A stretch of 64,000 bases of DNA, taken from IMG/VR virus record IMGVR_UViG_3300045976_000117, positions 1-64,000 of that record; one strand, 5' to 3'. The translations under genes were made by a program, and so were the position numbers. The stretch comes from a virus. This document shows positions 54,526 to 62,644 of the stretch, piece by piece (position 1 is the stretch's first letter; each line of letters begins with the position of its first letter). The notes below the pieces were generated by a model. The model made no database searches, was not told the DNA's origin, and saw nothing but the letters and a program-made list of their open reading frames with translations.

Positions 54526-54796
54526 TTACGGGCTCACTACTGAGGATTATCTGCGGGCACTCCGACAGGCCTCCTCAAAGCTCTCAGAAGCTCTGAGCTT
54601 TTATCAACAAGCCATCACCTCAGCTCGTGAGGCCGGAGCCACCTGGGAGCAACTGAGCACCGCGGCTGACATCCCTACGGCCACCGCGCGAAGTCGTCAT
54701 AGAACAGCGGTACAGGGTGGTGAGATGCACCTGCACATCGATCCCTTGAAAGATCCTTTGGAGGAGCAAGATGGAAAAAGCAATTTTGTGCGCTGA
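54518..54796 (+). CDS. Helix-turn-helix-like small protein
   Basis: 92 residues; helices in [20 protein letters not shown], then [20 protein letters not shown] as a short HTH-like pair. Weakly similar to transcription regulators; could also be structural. Overlaps the Nudix gene by 26 bases. Confidence 0.55.
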   Translation: MDDYGLTTEDYLRALRQASSKLSEALSFYQQAITSAREAGATWEQLSTAADIPTATARSRHRTAVQGGEMHLHIDPLKDPLEEQDGKSNFVR

Positions 54797-55208
54797 CATG
54801 GTAGTTTGGAATGAAGAACAACTACCTTTTAAGGTGCTCATGATTTATCGTAAATGGCCTCCTTACGAAGGTATGTGGGCCTTGCCGGGAGGTCATGTCG
54901 ACCGTGGTGAAACATTCGAACAAGCTGCAATAAGAGAACTTAAAGAGGAAGCGGGCTTGGATTTGGCCAAAGTGCACCGTGTAGGTATTTATGACACACC
55001 AGACCGTGACCCTCGAGGCCGTGTTGTATCCGTAGCATTCACCGCGCGGGCTCCTTTGGGCGCACAACTCATAGCCGGAGATGACGCGGCAAAGGTTGCC
55101 TGGATACCCGCGAGGCAAATAATTTCAGGTGAGGTACCTGTGGCCTTCGATCATCAACAGATCGTTTTTGATGCCTATCAACTAGGCAGTTTTCCGGAGG
55201 AAATGTAA
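54771..55208 (+). CDS. Nudix hydrolase
   Basis: 145 residues. Full Nudix box [20 protein letters not shown] continuing EAGL (about 41-64), preceded by MWALPGG. Cleaves nucleoside diphosphates linked to another group; the substrate cannot be told. GGAGGAG is 4-8 nt before ATG 54771. Confidence 0.85.
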   Translation: MEKAILCADMVVWNEEQLPFKVLMIYRKWPPYEGMWALPGGHVDRGETFEQAAIRELKEEAGLDLAKVHRVGIYDTPDRDPRGRVVSVAFTARAPLGAQLIAGDDAAKVAWIPARQIISGEVPVAFDHQQIVFDAYQLGSFPEEM

Positions 55209-55981
55209 TGTATAAACGATTATGGGCTTTTCTTGTGGCCCTGTCCCTGGCTATCGGCGCCGGAGCGATCCTCGCGGCGTGTGGCCGCGACGATGATGAC
55301 TACACCGCGGCGCCCGCTGCTTTCGCCATGCCTAATGGTGAGCAGTGCTACGGGTGGATGAATAACCCGCATGAGACTGATAACTTCGGTCCGGCCTGCC
55401 CGTTCGCCATGCCCCAAAGTCAGCCAGTGCGTCAACCTGGCATGTCGGATATGGACTGGGCCATTTTGGGCGGTCTGTTCGGGTACTACATGGGTCACCA
55501 CTCCTACTACAACCGACCTTGGTATTACGACAACTACATTGGGCCCGCGTGGACTCGTTACCCGGCCGGTAATTACCTGGCTTATCCTGGCCACCCGGTC
55601 ACCAGAATCACCAACGTCACTGTCTACAACGGCGTCACTCGAGATATCGACACCCGCAATGCTGTCTTCGAAAAGAAGTACTCCGCGGATCCTAAATACT
55701 CGACATACAAGACCGCCAACGGCAAGACTTACAATGGCAAGACCGTTCCGAGCAAAGCATTTAGTGGGACGAACGTGCCGGTTAAGAAATCGCCTCTTGG
55801 CAACGCGGGATATGGCACGAGCAATACAATCAAACCAAACACAAGCACCAACACGGGTACGAGTAGATCAGGATATGGCAAGAGCTACGGCGGGTCTGGC
55901 GGTAGTTGGTTCAATAGCAGACCTAGCTCAGGCTCAAAATCATATGGCAGTTTCAGCAGCGGAAGTAGAAGGAGTAAATAA
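55208..55981 (+). CDS. Tyr/Gly/Ser-rich lipoprotein
   Basis: 257 residues. Signal peptide and lipobox ILAAC (about residue 25), a Cys-containing middle with YYMGHHSYYNRPWYYDNYIG (aromatic cluster) and a low-complexity Ser/Gly/Thr/Lys end (SGGSWFNSRPSSGSKSY). Surface-exposed; possible exclusion or adhesion role. ATG overlaps the Nudix stop (TAATG). Confidence 0.65.
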   Translation: MYKRLWAFLVALSLAIGAGAILAACGRDDDDYTAAPAAFAMPNGEQCYGWMNNPHETDNFGPACPFAMPQSQPVRQPGMSDMDWAILGGLFGYYMGHHSYYNRPWYYDNYIGPAWTRYPAGNYLAYPGHPVTRITNVTVYNGVTRDIDTRNAVFEKKYSADPKYSTYKTANGKTYNGKTVPSKAFSGTNVPVKKSPLGNAGYGTSNTIKPNTSTNTGTSRSGYGKSYGGSGGSWFNSRPSSGSKSYGSFSSGSRRSK

Positions 55982-55983
55982 CC

Positions 55984-56277
55984 ATGAATAAAATCACAGA
56001 ACTAACTGACGAGCAGCTGGTTCAATTCGCAAAAGAATTGACACCAGGCACGAAGGTACTAGCAGTAACAGATGATCCGGACAATCCTGACCAGATTGGT
56101 ATCATCGTTAAGCCCACTGCGGAGGAATTGGCGTATGCCAAAGAGAATCTCTGTGGGTTTGATGACGATGATGTTCCGTGCTACACCCTCGTTGCTTGGT
56201 CATGGTCTGATGAACCCAATGAAGTGTTTGGTCGATACTGGGAAGCCTTGGATGATTTGCAAAAGGTGGAGGATTAA
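55984..56277 (+). CDS. Small acidic protein, tandem paralogue 1
   Basis: 97 residues: QLVQFAKELTPGTKVLAVTD, DQIGIIVKP, YTLVAWSWSDEPNEV and an end DDLQKVED. Paralogous to the next gene over its whole length. AGGAG precedes ATG 55984. Confidence 0.65.
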   Translation: MNKITELTDEQLVQFAKELTPGTKVLAVTDDPDNPDQIGIIVKPTAEELAYAKENLCGFDDDDVPCYTLVAWSWSDEPNEVFGRYWEALDDLQKVED

Positions 56278-56285
56278 GAGTAATT

Positions 56286-56585
56286 ATGGCTTATTACGCG
56301 GAACTGATCGGTGATCAATTCGTTCAGTTCACAAAAGAATTACCACCCAACACAAAAGTACTGCTAATAGAAGACGATCTAAACAGTCCTAGTCAAATTG
56401 GTATTATTGTCAAGCCTGCTAGAGATGAACGGGTCGATCACGATCAATATCGTGATCGTGTATGTCGTAGAAAAGAATCGGCTTGCTGTGTCCTCGTTGC
56501 CTGGTCATGGCCAGACACGCCAGACGAGACTAACTGTCGACTCTGGGAGCCTATCGGAGGTTTGCAGAAGGTCGAGGACAGTTGA
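56286..56585 (+). CDS. Small acidic protein, tandem paralogue 2
   Basis: 99 residues, aligns with the preceding gene (FVQFTKELPPNTKVLLIED, SQIGIIVKP, CVLVAWSWPDTPDET, IGGLQKVEDS). The variable middle has replaced acidic residues by a basic stretch (RDRVCRRKESACC). Recent duplication. Confidence 0.65.
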   Translation: MAYYAELIGDQFVQFTKELPPNTKVLLIEDDLNSPSQIGIIVKPARDERVDHDQYRDRVCRRKESACCVLVAWSWPDTPDETNCRLWEPIGGLQKVEDS

Positions 56586-56587
56586 CC

Positions 56588-57130
56588 ATGCCCATTATCC
56601 CGGTTACCTTCTGCGGAAACATCGCTGAAATCGGCGTCGAGCCTAATGCGTGGAAGTCCGCTTACTATCAACTCGAGCTCGCAGAACCTGACACAGTCAC
56701 CGCGGTGGCATTGGCTAAGACCATGTACCTCGACAAGGAGCTTGCTCAGCTTGGTCAGGCTGACCTTATTGTATCGACCATTCATCCGGACTATGTACCG
56801 CGGTGTCAGGCAATCACTCACGCAGATATGGAGGTGGACGAAGACCGAGAGCTTGCCCTTTACCCTATCGAAAGCCTCTACACCGTCTGTGGATGGATTA
56901 AAGAGACCGGAGAGACCTACTGTGACTACTGGGTAGCCAACGGGCCCAAGCTGGCTTATGCGATGGCTTGGCATCACTTGTTGACTTCTGTTGGTGAGTT
57001 AATGGTCTCCTGTGTCCATGAGGGTGAGCTCGTTCGGGTGGAGTGGACTCCTCCCTATATAGACCCGATATGCAAGACTGAGGGAGACATTGAGGCACGG
57101 CTTAAAGAGTTAATGGGAGACAGCCCATGA
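56588..57130 (+). CDS. Hypothetical protein
   Basis: 180 residues; VTAVALAKTMYLDKELAQLG and DYWVANGPKLAYAMAWHHLL helices between sheets. No known motif. ATG 56588 follows the preceding stop; next ATG overlaps its stop. Confidence 0.55.
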   Translation: MPIIPVTFCGNIAEIGVEPNAWKSAYYQLELAEPDTVTAVALAKTMYLDKELAQLGQADLIVSTIHPDYVPRCQAITHADMEVDEDRELALYPIESLYTVCGWIKETGETYCDYWVANGPKLAYAMAWHHLLTSVGELMVSCVHEGELVRVEWTPPYIDPICKTEGDIEARLKELMGDSP

Positions 57131-57156
57131 CCGCGGCAGAAGTGGCAAGTAAATGA
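57127..57156 (+). CDS. Nine-codon open frame bridging two genes
   Basis: ATG 57127 overlaps the previous TGA (ATGA) and its own TGA overlaps ATG 57153 (ATGA), encoding MTAAEVASK. It may only carry coupled ribosomes across the gap; no upstream Shine-Dalgarno apart from coupling. Confidence 0.35.
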   Translation: MTAAEVASK

Positions 57157-57452
57157 CAAAGAACAAGCAAGAGGAGGTCTGTCCTAATCTTCTTCACGAG
57201 CTAGAAATTCTTGCTGTACGATGGACTAATTTAGGTTTACACCAGATGTCTGAAGAATTACGGACTGTCCTTGCCGGACACCTGAGGCCAGGTCTTAAAG
57301 TCAGATATTACTATGCCAGTGAGTGGCGTATCGGAGTGCTACTTACCCGGCCTGGCAAAGATAATCCTTGCTGGCAGATTCAACGCAATGGTTTCGGTGG
57401 GTGGGTCGATCAAGTAAGACCAGGCCCCAATACAATTAGGGTTTACATATGA
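57153..57452 (+). CDS. Hypothetical protein
   Basis: 99 residues; helix in LLHELEILAVRWTNLGLHQM, then SH3-like strands (LKVRYYYASEWRIGVLLTRP, WVDQVRPGPNTIRVYI). Unknown role. Confidence 0.6.
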   Translation: MTKNKQEEVCPNLLHELEILAVRWTNLGLHQMSEELRTVLAGHLRPGLKVRYYYASEWRIGVLLTRPGKDNPCWQIQRNGFGGWVDQVRPGPNTIRVYI

Positions 57453-57889
57453 GACGGCTTCTTATCACCGGATCACGGATGTGGGCTGACTGGGATATTA
57501 TCTACCATGCCCTCGCCGCGGAGTGGCTGCTGTTCGTGGAGAAACCCATACTCGTTTCCGGGCATTGCCCTCCGCGGAAAGATGAGAAAAACACTCCCGG
57601 CGCTGACTACATCTGTGAGTACTACTGGAATAACTGGGGAGGGCCAATAGAACGATACCCTGCTAAGTGGCGAGAGAATGGAGTACTAAATCGGGCAGCC
57701 GGTTTCGAGCGTAATCACTATATGGCCAATCTGCCGGATGTCTACAAGTGTCTAGCATTTCAGCTAGACGGCTCCGGCGGCACTCAGAATTGTGTGGACG
57801 AAGCACGAAAGAACAACATACCTGTCAATATTTATGAGCGATGGAGCGTATACAGTGACGAGTCGCAAAGAAATAAGTTACCGATTTGA
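57449..57889 (+). CDS. SLOG/YspA-like (DUF2493) protein
   Basis: 146 residues. RRLLITGSRMWADWDIIYHAL, VSGHCPPRKDEKNTPGADYI and a final basic helix match the Rossmann-like SLOG family, which binds nucleotide-derived signals. An insertion round residues 60-100 makes it longer than average. Possible role in nucleotide-signal immunity or its evasion is inferred. Confidence 0.7.
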   Translation: MRRLLITGSRMWADWDIIYHALAAEWLLFVEKPILVSGHCPPRKDEKNTPGADYICEYYWNNWGGPIERYPAKWRENGVLNRAAGFERNHYMANLPDVYKCLAFQLDGSGGTQNCVDEARKNNIPVNIYERWSVYSDESQRNKLPI

Positions 57890-57974
57890 GTCATGGCTCC
57901 CTGACTGGTTCACTCCCTGGGTCGCACTCGTAATTATTTGTCTTGGTACCGGCTTTTTGGTGATTATTTCATGA
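57855..57974 (+). CDS. Single-helix membrane micropeptide
   Basis: 39 residues from GTG 57855 with GGAG 8 nt upstream; polar start and a membrane helix (FTPWVALVIICLGTGFLVII). Overlaps the SLOG gene's end by 35 bases. Confidence 0.55.
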   Translation: MTSRKEISYRFESWLPDWFTPWVALVIICLGTGFLVIIS

Positions 57975-58189
57975 TTCATAATAAACATCAGCGCTCCATG
58001 CTCCGCGTACCAGTTCACGTGCTTATCGGCGTTCAGCCACGGGCCGGACTTGGATGGGAGTGGGACTGCAAATTTGAAAGCTGCCGCGGGAGAGGAGTCA
58101 CTATCAATCGTGACGAAGCATATGACGCCGGAGTGACACACTGGCATAAAGCGCATGCCGCCACGGGAGGAGGTATCAAGAATGAGTGA
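57971..58189 (+). CDS. Small basic protein
   Basis: 72 residues, MLRVPVHVLIGVQPRAGLGW, WDCKFESCRGRG. ATG overlaps the preceding TGA. Two Cys might bind metal; no family recognised. Confidence 0.5.
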   Translation: MIHNKHQRSMLRVPVHVLIGVQPRAGLGWEWDCKFESCRGRGVTINRDEAYDAGVTHWHKAHAATGGGIKNE

Positions 58190-58319
58190 TGAGACCAGCC
58201 AGCCTATTCAGCCGGGCAAAGATCAGCCTAACGGTCAAAAGGATAAAGGCAACTTGGACGAACCTGCCCATTCAGGGAACAAAGATAATGGAGATGTCCG
58301 GCCAGAGGAGGAACGATGA
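58182..58319 (+). CDS. Small acidic disordered protein
   Basis: 45 residues, almost only Asp/Glu/Lys/Gln/Asn/Pro/Gly (QPIQPGKDQPNGQKDKGN). GGGAGGAGG lies upstream of the ATG. Could mimic DNA charge, but this is unproven. Confidence 0.55.
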   Translation: MSDETSQPIQPGKDQPNGQKDKGNLDEPAHSGNKDNGDVRPEEER

Positions 58320-58576
58320 CGAGCCCTGTGCCTCGAACTGTTGCCTTAGGTGGCGTGTATCGTCACTACAAAGGTGACCATTACGTGGTGCTCTTCATCG
58401 GCAAAGACTCCAATAACGATCGCAACGGTGAACCAACAGTAGTCTATATGTCGATGGACGAGCCTTGCCGTGGTGCTGTCCGTGTGCGCCAGCTGGACGA
58501 GTTTCTTGAGCAGGTATCGGTTGACGGTCGGAGGGTCAACCGGTTCGAATTTCTCTATCTGGCTAAGAGGATGTGA
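58316..58576 (+). CDS. DUF1653-like protein
   Basis: 86 residues; VALGGVYRHYKGDHYVVLFIG then EPTVVYMSMDEP and VRQLDEFLEQVSVDG match DUF1653 (GxYRHYKG..Y.V, VVY, R.L.EF). Function of the family is unknown. ATG overlaps the previous TGA. Confidence 0.7.
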   Translation: MTSPVPRTVALGGVYRHYKGDHYVVLFIGKDSNNDRNGEPTVVYMSMDEPCRGAVRVRQLDEFLEQVSVDGRRVNRFEFLYLAKRM

Positions 58577-58579
58577 AAG

Positions 58580-58735
58580 ATGAAGTGCTACCACGGTGAT
58601 GGCAATGAAGAAGAACTGAATAAATTAGTTCAAACTGGCGAGCTAACGCAGCATGACGCTGACGCTATTCGAGGTCTTAGAAATTTTTTACGAGAGCAGG
58701 CGAGGAAAGAAAATAATGACCCTCTACGTGGATAA
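58580..58735 (+). CDS. Small helical protein
   Basis: 51 residues, charged helix (NEEELNKLVQTGELTQHDAD, AIRGLRNFLREQARKEN). Fair start context. It overlaps the next gene's ATG by 20 bases. Confidence 0.55.
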   Translation: MKCYHGDGNEEELNKLVQTGELTQHDADAIRGLRNFLREQARKENNDPLRG

Positions 58736-59075
58736 CGTTAATATCCCCGCGGTGGTACCTAATCCCTGGACTGGCCGCGCGGTACGAGGCAAGTGGTGTC
58801 ATCTCATATCCGACCTTCTTGACCCTGAGCTTGAGTTGCATCCTTTCGCAGTAAATGTCCTTGGATTGAAGAAAGCCTATTTTCAGCAAGGTACTGGCCT
58901 CCGCGGTGAGTACTGCCCTGGGCACGATCATTATGACCTAGTGGAAAGTAAGCGAAATCTCGCCATCAAGCACGGCGCCCGGCCTATCTCAGCGGTCCAA
59001 CTGGGGCAGATCACCGTCATGAAGACAGAGTTATGGCGTGCACTGGTAGCCGCGAAAGCACAAGAACTAGCGTGA
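58716..59075 (+). CDS. DUF4031-like protein
   Basis: 119 residues. MTLYVDNVNIPAVV, RGKWCHLISD, ELHPFAVNVLGL, HYDLVESKRNLAIKHGAR give the DUF4031 sequence order; these proteins are small, widespread in actinobacteria and phages, function unknown. ATG 58716 is chosen because the motif begins there. Confidence 0.75.
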   Translation: MTLYVDNVNIPAVVPNPWTGRAVRGKWCHLISDLLDPELELHPFAVNVLGLKKAYFQQGTGLRGEYCPGHDHYDLVESKRNLAIKHGARPISAVQLGQITVMKTELWRALVAAKAQELA

Positions 59076-59293
59076 CTGAAGACCTTGAGCACTTCGTGCA
59101 AAAGCATGTAGACGGATGCAGTGCCGCACTGGTCGTAGACGGCAATGCGGACGAAATAATAACCCGCTTGCTAGCGGCTGGCTGGACGTGGGCTGATCGA
59201 TCGTCCGTGCACTGCGCTGGCAAGCGGGTTAGATATTTATGTCCTCCTAGGGGGTCGACTGACCGGCCGGAGCCGGAGGGGCAGCTCCTTTAG
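59072..59293 (+). CDS. Small hypothetical protein
   Basis: 73 residues from GTG 59072, overlapping the preceding TGA. Helices DLEHFVQKHVDG and ADEIITRLLAAGWTWADR. Its end overlaps the leftward gene 59247 by 47 bases. Confidence 0.55.
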   Translation: MTEDLEHFVQKHVDGCSAALVVDGNADEIITRLLAAGWTWADRSSVHCAGKRVRYLCPPRGSTDRPEPEGQLL

Positions 59294-59954
59294 ATCTGGT
59301 CTTCTTTGGCCCCGTGTTGCCTCCTGAGGCAGTCTTCTTGTTGCCTGCCGACGTTCCTGTACCTTGACCTCCTGGGTGCTCCCAGCAGTTATCAGAGGCG
59401 TTCTTGACCGGCCGGTTACAGGGTGAGCCGTCTTGTGTCGGAGCTCCACACCTGTGCCCTGCTGACTTCTGCGGAGGCTTGGGCTGTTGCCGCTGACGTG
59501 GCTGCTTGGGCGGCTGACTGACGTTCTGAGCCTTCTTCAGCTTGGCCCGGTCGGACGGCTCCCCAAAGCAGTAAGCCGTCAGCATGGAGACGCCCTCCGC
59601 TGCGAGACCCAGCTCTGTAGCGGCAGTCCATGAGACAAATTCGACAGTGGCCAGAGTAAGCGCAGTAGCAGCTATCGCCACACCCAACACCGCGGCAATT
59701 GTCCCCCGGCGCGGCTTGCGCCGATAGGTGTGCCCTCGAGGCAGCCGAGTAGTCCGACGACGGCGCTGAGCAGGTGTGGTCTGCTGGCCGTTCCCTCCGA
59801 GGTTGATGTTGATAGGTCTCTTCGGCCTGGCCAGCTTCTGAGCACGGCGCTTGCGGTTCCAATGAAAGAGCCGCTCCCTCAGCGTGGGGTGAGAAATTTG
59901 TCCGGTGAAACTCGTTGGCGGGGGAGCCGGAGCCGTCGCCTTCTTCGTCGCCAT
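59247..59954 (-). CDS. Basic membrane protein with Cys-rich end
   Basis: 235 residues: basic N-terminal ~85 (RRRRTTRLPRGHTYRRKPRR), a membrane helix (about 87-110), Gln/Pro/Lys linker and CGAPTQDGSPCNRPV..CWEH zinc-like motif near 170-190, then a Lys/Gly tail. Lone leftward gene between rightward blocks. Could be a DNA-binding or wall-facing protein. Confidence 0.6.
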   Translation of the reverse strand: MATKKATAPAPPPTSFTGQISHPTLRERLFHWNRKRRAQKLARPKRPININLGGNGQQTTPAQRRRRTTRLPRGHTYRRKPRRGTIAAVLGVAIAATALTLATVEFVSWTAATELGLAAEGVSMLTAYCFGEPSDRAKLKKAQNVSQPPKQPRQRQQPKPPQKSAGHRCGAPTQDGSPCNRPVKNASDNCWEHPGGQGTGTSAGNKKTASGGNTGPKKTRSKGAAPPAPAGQSTP

Positions 59955-59980
59955 TACCACCTGGTTCCGTCCATGCTTTG

Positions 59981-60241
59981 ATGATCTATCCCTTGCGTCT
60001 CATGACCGGACAGCTCAGCACATACCTGCCAATCGTCCGTAGGGGCAAACGGGTGGCCAGTCCGGTCACCACACCTCTGAGCAGGGATGACACTGGAATC
60101 CTGATCGGCTTGACGAGCCATGCTAACCTCCGCGGGGACTGGACATCTTACGGTGTGTCAGAATACAGTTTCAGAATTGTAACCCGCAATGAGGGAGGAG
60201 TGTCCACGTGTCCAGTCTGGTTGTCGATGACCGGCAGCTAA
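59981..60241 (+). CDS. Possible small protein in the divergent gap
   Basis: 86 residues, TGQLSTYLPIVRRGKRVASP and a later SRDDTGILIGLTSHA. No Shine-Dalgarno, overlaps 60208. Otherwise the gap 59955-60207 holds no recognised signal except GGACAGCT half-sites and GTTTCAGAATTGTAAC near 60168. Confidence 0.3.
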   Translation: MIYPLRLMTGQLSTYLPIVRRGKRVASPVTTPLSRDDTGILIGLTSHANLRGDWTSYGVSEYSFRIVTRNEGGVSTCPVWLSMTGS

Positions 60242-60747
60242 TAGAGGTGCTGTGCTCACCGATGACCGAGACAGCACGGGCCGAAGCATTGGGGCTGACC
60301 AGGCCTAGTTACTACCGGCTGCTTGACCGGCTCAATCGAGAGGGCATCCTCCGACGCCGTGGGGACTTGGACGCAGACATGTCACTCCGTGGTGCCCACC
60401 CTCGGACACGACACTCTGGCACTCATCATGCGCCGGTACTACGCATCACGTGGTCTGACGACACTGGTCAGTGGGAAGTGCAAGGGGCTCTGCTCGACAA
60501 GTGGCAAGACGAAACTCACAACAATGTGGCTGTCGTTATCCGGTACCACAATCCGGACATTGTTACTTTCGCTTTTGAGGTACGGCCTGTCAATCGGTGG
60601 TCTACTGCAAGCACATTGACTCATCTGCCTATTTATCTTCCATGGGCCCGTTTGCACCCGGAAGTTTTGAGAAAACTCACCATCGCCATAGCCAGACTTA
60701 TTGACGCGGAGGCCATAATTGCGCCGGAGAATGGGAGCATGGGATAG
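60208..60747 (+). CDS. Helix-turn-helix protein with sheet domain
   Basis: 179 residues. N-terminal winged-helix (RQLIEVLCSPMTETARAEAL, GLTRPSYYRLLDRLNREGIL), then a beta-rich domain (VLRITWSDDTGQWEVQGAL). Probable transcription regulator. GTG start with GAGGGAGG upstream. Confidence 0.65.
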   Translation: MSSLVVDDRQLIEVLCSPMTETARAEALGLTRPSYYRLLDRLNREGILRRRGDLDADMSLRGAHPRTRHSGTHHAPVLRITWSDDTGQWEVQGALLDKWQDETHNNVAVVIRYHNPDIVTFAFEVRPVNRWSTASTLTHLPIYLPWARLHPEVLRKLTIAIARLIDAEAIIAPENGSMG

Positions 60748-60826
60748 GACATTAATAGTTGTCGAGGGTATCATCTGGCTTATCTTTAGCCTGGCCCTCG
60801 TCAGTATGGTATTTCACATTCACTGA
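60731..60826 (+). CDS. Single-helix membrane micropeptide
   Basis: 31 residues, LIVVEGIIWLIFSLALVSMV helix. It starts inside the preceding gene; CCGGAG sits close before the ATG. Another of the several tiny membrane peptides in this phage. Confidence 0.5.
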   Translation: MGAWDRTLIVVEGIIWLIFSLALVSMVFHIH

Positions 60827-60839
60827 AAGGAGCATACCT

Positions 60840-61148
60840 GTGGAGGAAGGGAAACCTCAGGAAGAGAGACCTTGGACACCTGAGGAGACCGCTGTCTACG
60901 CGCTGGCTGAGGCCATGGCATACCGTGCCAATCCGTTGGACCCTCACATGACGAAAGACATTTTCGAACGTGCCCAAGAGATTATTCGAGGTACGCTCGA
61001 CATTGCCGGGCGCCGGTTTGTGGTACTGGTCCGGGATTCTGAGGCCGATGCTGAGCGACTGGCACTGGCGTGTGGTAAGAATGGTAGTGGCCATATCAGT
61101 GAGGGACTACGGGCCATTGCCAAGCTCACGGAGCTACCTGTCGATTAG
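60840..61148 (+). CDS. Helical hypothetical protein
   Basis: 102 residues from GTG 60840 with AAAGGAG upstream. TAVYALAEAMAYRANPLDPH, KDIFERAQEIIRGTLDIAG helices, then a short basic end. Unknown. Ends at a terminator-like hairpin. Confidence 0.6.
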   Translation: MEEGKPQEERPWTPEETAVYALAEAMAYRANPLDPHMTKDIFERAQEIIRGTLDIAGRRFVVLVRDSEADAERLALACGKNGSGHISEGLRAIAKLTELPVD

Positions 61149-61151
61149 GGA

Positions 61152-61181
61152 AGCTAAGCCCTGACGGGGCAGGGCCTAGCT
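61152..61181. terminator. Hairpin between convergent genes
   Basis: AGCTA-GCCCTG pairs with CAGGGC-TAGCT (one A/C mismatch) round a GC-rich loop, between 61148 (+) and 61183 (-). Little U follows. Confidence 0.6.
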
Positions 61182-61182
61182 A

Positions 61183-61758
61183 TCAGACGTAATTCTTATA
61201 ACCCAGTGACGCTGAAGGTCCGTCTTGACCCTGATATTTGCTGTCAAGTTCAGGGTGTCCATAGGGTCGTGCTGATGGACTGGACATCGCAATAATGGAT
61301 AGCTGACCTATCCACATGTCAGGCCATAAGAATACAGGCATCATGCCGATGTTCGATATCTCGAGGGTGATGTTGCCCTTAAAGCCAGGGTCAATAAATC
61401 CCGCAGTGGAATGTACCTGAATACCGAGACGGCCATTGCTGCTCTTGCCCTCGATCCTCGCGGCGAGATCATCCGGCAAGGTAATCCTCTCGAGAGTAGA
61501 CCCGAGAACAAAATGACCTGGCTGAAGAATATACGTATCAGCAATCAATTCTTTGGTGATATCGGTTTGAGCCGCCAGCGGGTCGATGTGAGTAAACTTA
61601 GTGCAGTCGAATACTCGAAACCGATTACTCAACCTGACATCTATCCCCGCGGGCTGAATCTGCTTACTGAGTGGCACCTCGCCTAGGTCGATGACTGGGT
61701 CAATGACTATTTTTTGCTGATAGAGTGCACGGCGTAAGTCACGGTCTGATAAAATCAC
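61183..61758 (-). CDS. dcd: dCTP deaminase
   Basis: 191 residues from GTG 61758. MILSDRDLRRAL opening, QPAGIDVRLSNRF, LGSTLERITLP, EGKSSNGRLGIQVHSTAGFI and DPGFKGNITLE, the full dCTP deaminase/dUTPase core including the catalytic-site KSS..R and the Glu in ITLE. Makes dUMP or dUTP from dCTP, feeding thymidylate synthesis and keeping nucleotide pools during replication. Longer frame to 61890 lacks homology. Confidence 0.88.
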   Translation of the reverse strand: MILSDRDLRRALYQQKIVIDPVIDLGEVPLSKQIQPAGIDVRLSNRFRVFDCTKFTHIDPLAAQTDITKELIADTYILQPGHFVLGSTLERITLPDDLAARIEGKSSNGRLGIQVHSTAGFIDPGFKGNITLEISNIGMMPVFLWPDMWIGQLSIIAMSSPSARPYGHPELDSKYQGQDGPSASLGYKNYV

Positions 61759-61934
61759 CAGACACCTACCAAGACATAAGGAATGATATGGGTCAGCCAA
61801 AGACTGAAGAGAAACGCTGTCCCCAGAACAACCACCAGAAGAATTAATTGAGTCCATGGCGGCAGTGACCGTGCAGTGTTGTCGATCCAATCGAGTATCT
61901 TGTAAGTGCGAGAATTGGTGTCGAGGTCAATCAT
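61755..61934 (-). CDS. Single-helix membrane protein
   Basis: 59 residues, helix LILLVVVLGTAFLFSLWL near the C terminus. ATG 61934 lies 7 nt after AAGGAG. It overlaps dcd by 4 bases (GTGA). Confidence 0.6.
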   Translation of the reverse strand: MIDLDTNSRTYKILDWIDNTARSLPPWTQLILLVVVLGTAFLFSLWLTHIIPYVLVGVW

Positions 61935-61948
61935 GGGCATGCTCCTTC

Positions 61949-62449
61949 TCAGTCAATAGCCGGACTCATGTTCGGTGGGACATAGGTATCAGGTTTGAGT
62001 ATTTTTCCGTCCTCTCTAACTTGATATGTTCCATCTGAATGAATCTTGGCCATGTTGCTGCGGTGAACCAGCCTAAAGGCCGTGTCAAGGTTGATACCCG
62101 GACGCTGAGCGGTACCAAAGCAAACATACACGAGATCGGCAAGCTCCTTGGCCAGCTTGTGAGAGTCACCGGTCTGGACATAAAAATGAAGAGCCTCGAT
62201 AACCTCGTCGTATTCCTCTGCTATAAGTTTTTCTCGAAGAGCTGCCCACTCTTCCCTATCCCTGGAATCGCCCCCAGTAGCTTCCGACCATTCATCCAAC
62301 ATGGCTGCGTAACTTGTCCTGGAGATATCATCATATAGAGTCAAACATTCAGCCAAAGCACGCATGACCCGTCCTTCACGTCTATGCTCCATGCCGGCAA
62401 GTTCATCTAACCTGCTTATCACCTTAGGCGGTATTTGATCGACTCTCAT
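61949..62449 (-). CDS. MazG-like NTP pyrophosphohydrolase
   Basis: 166 residues. LREKLIAEEYDEVIEALHFY (EExxE) and KLAKELADLVYVCFGTAQRPG (ExxD) form the metal-binding MazG helices; the end SDGTYQVREDGKILKPDTYVPP matches small phage MazG proteins. It may cut (p)ppGpp or aberrant dNTPs. Adjacent to dcd: a nucleotide-pool module. Confidence 0.78.
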   Translation of the reverse strand: MRVDQIPPKVISRLDELAGMEHRREGRVMRALAECLTLYDDISRTSYAAMLDEWSEATGGDSRDREEWAALREKLIAEEYDEVIEALHFYVQTGDSHKLAKELADLVYVCFGTAQRPGINLDTAFRLVHRSNMAKIHSDGTYQVREDGKILKPDTYVPPNMSPAID

Positions 62450-62460
62450 ATTACTTACTC

Positions 62461-62644
62461 CTAATCTTCGTTATGTCGAGAACAATCGTGATTCTCTGAT
62501 GCCATGACATGGGCACACTCCGGGCATCTGATCCAGAAATTACACTCAACACATCTAAGTAGTACGGCATTACCGCATCTCTTTGACCTCCCTCATGCCC
62601 TGACAAGTATTGCATCGTTCTTTACGAACTTTGATTTCAGTCAT
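62461..62644 (-). pseudogene. Double zinc-ribbon gene with a frameshift
   Basis: ATG 62644 opens KVRKERCNTCQGMREVKEMR and stops at TAA 62570-62572. The +1 frame carries on as RCGNAVLLRCVECNFWIRCP then ECAHVMASENHDC to TAG 62461, four more cysteine pairs, with no start of its own. Removing one G of GGG at about 62591-62593 would join both. Total length fits a ~60-residue zinc protein. Confidence 0.55.

Noticed and set aside
61741-61890. Longer N terminus of dCTP deaminase
   Set aside because: Residues before Met-Ile-Leu-Ser-Asp-Arg are unlike the family, and the length from GTG 61758 (191) matches the usual size.
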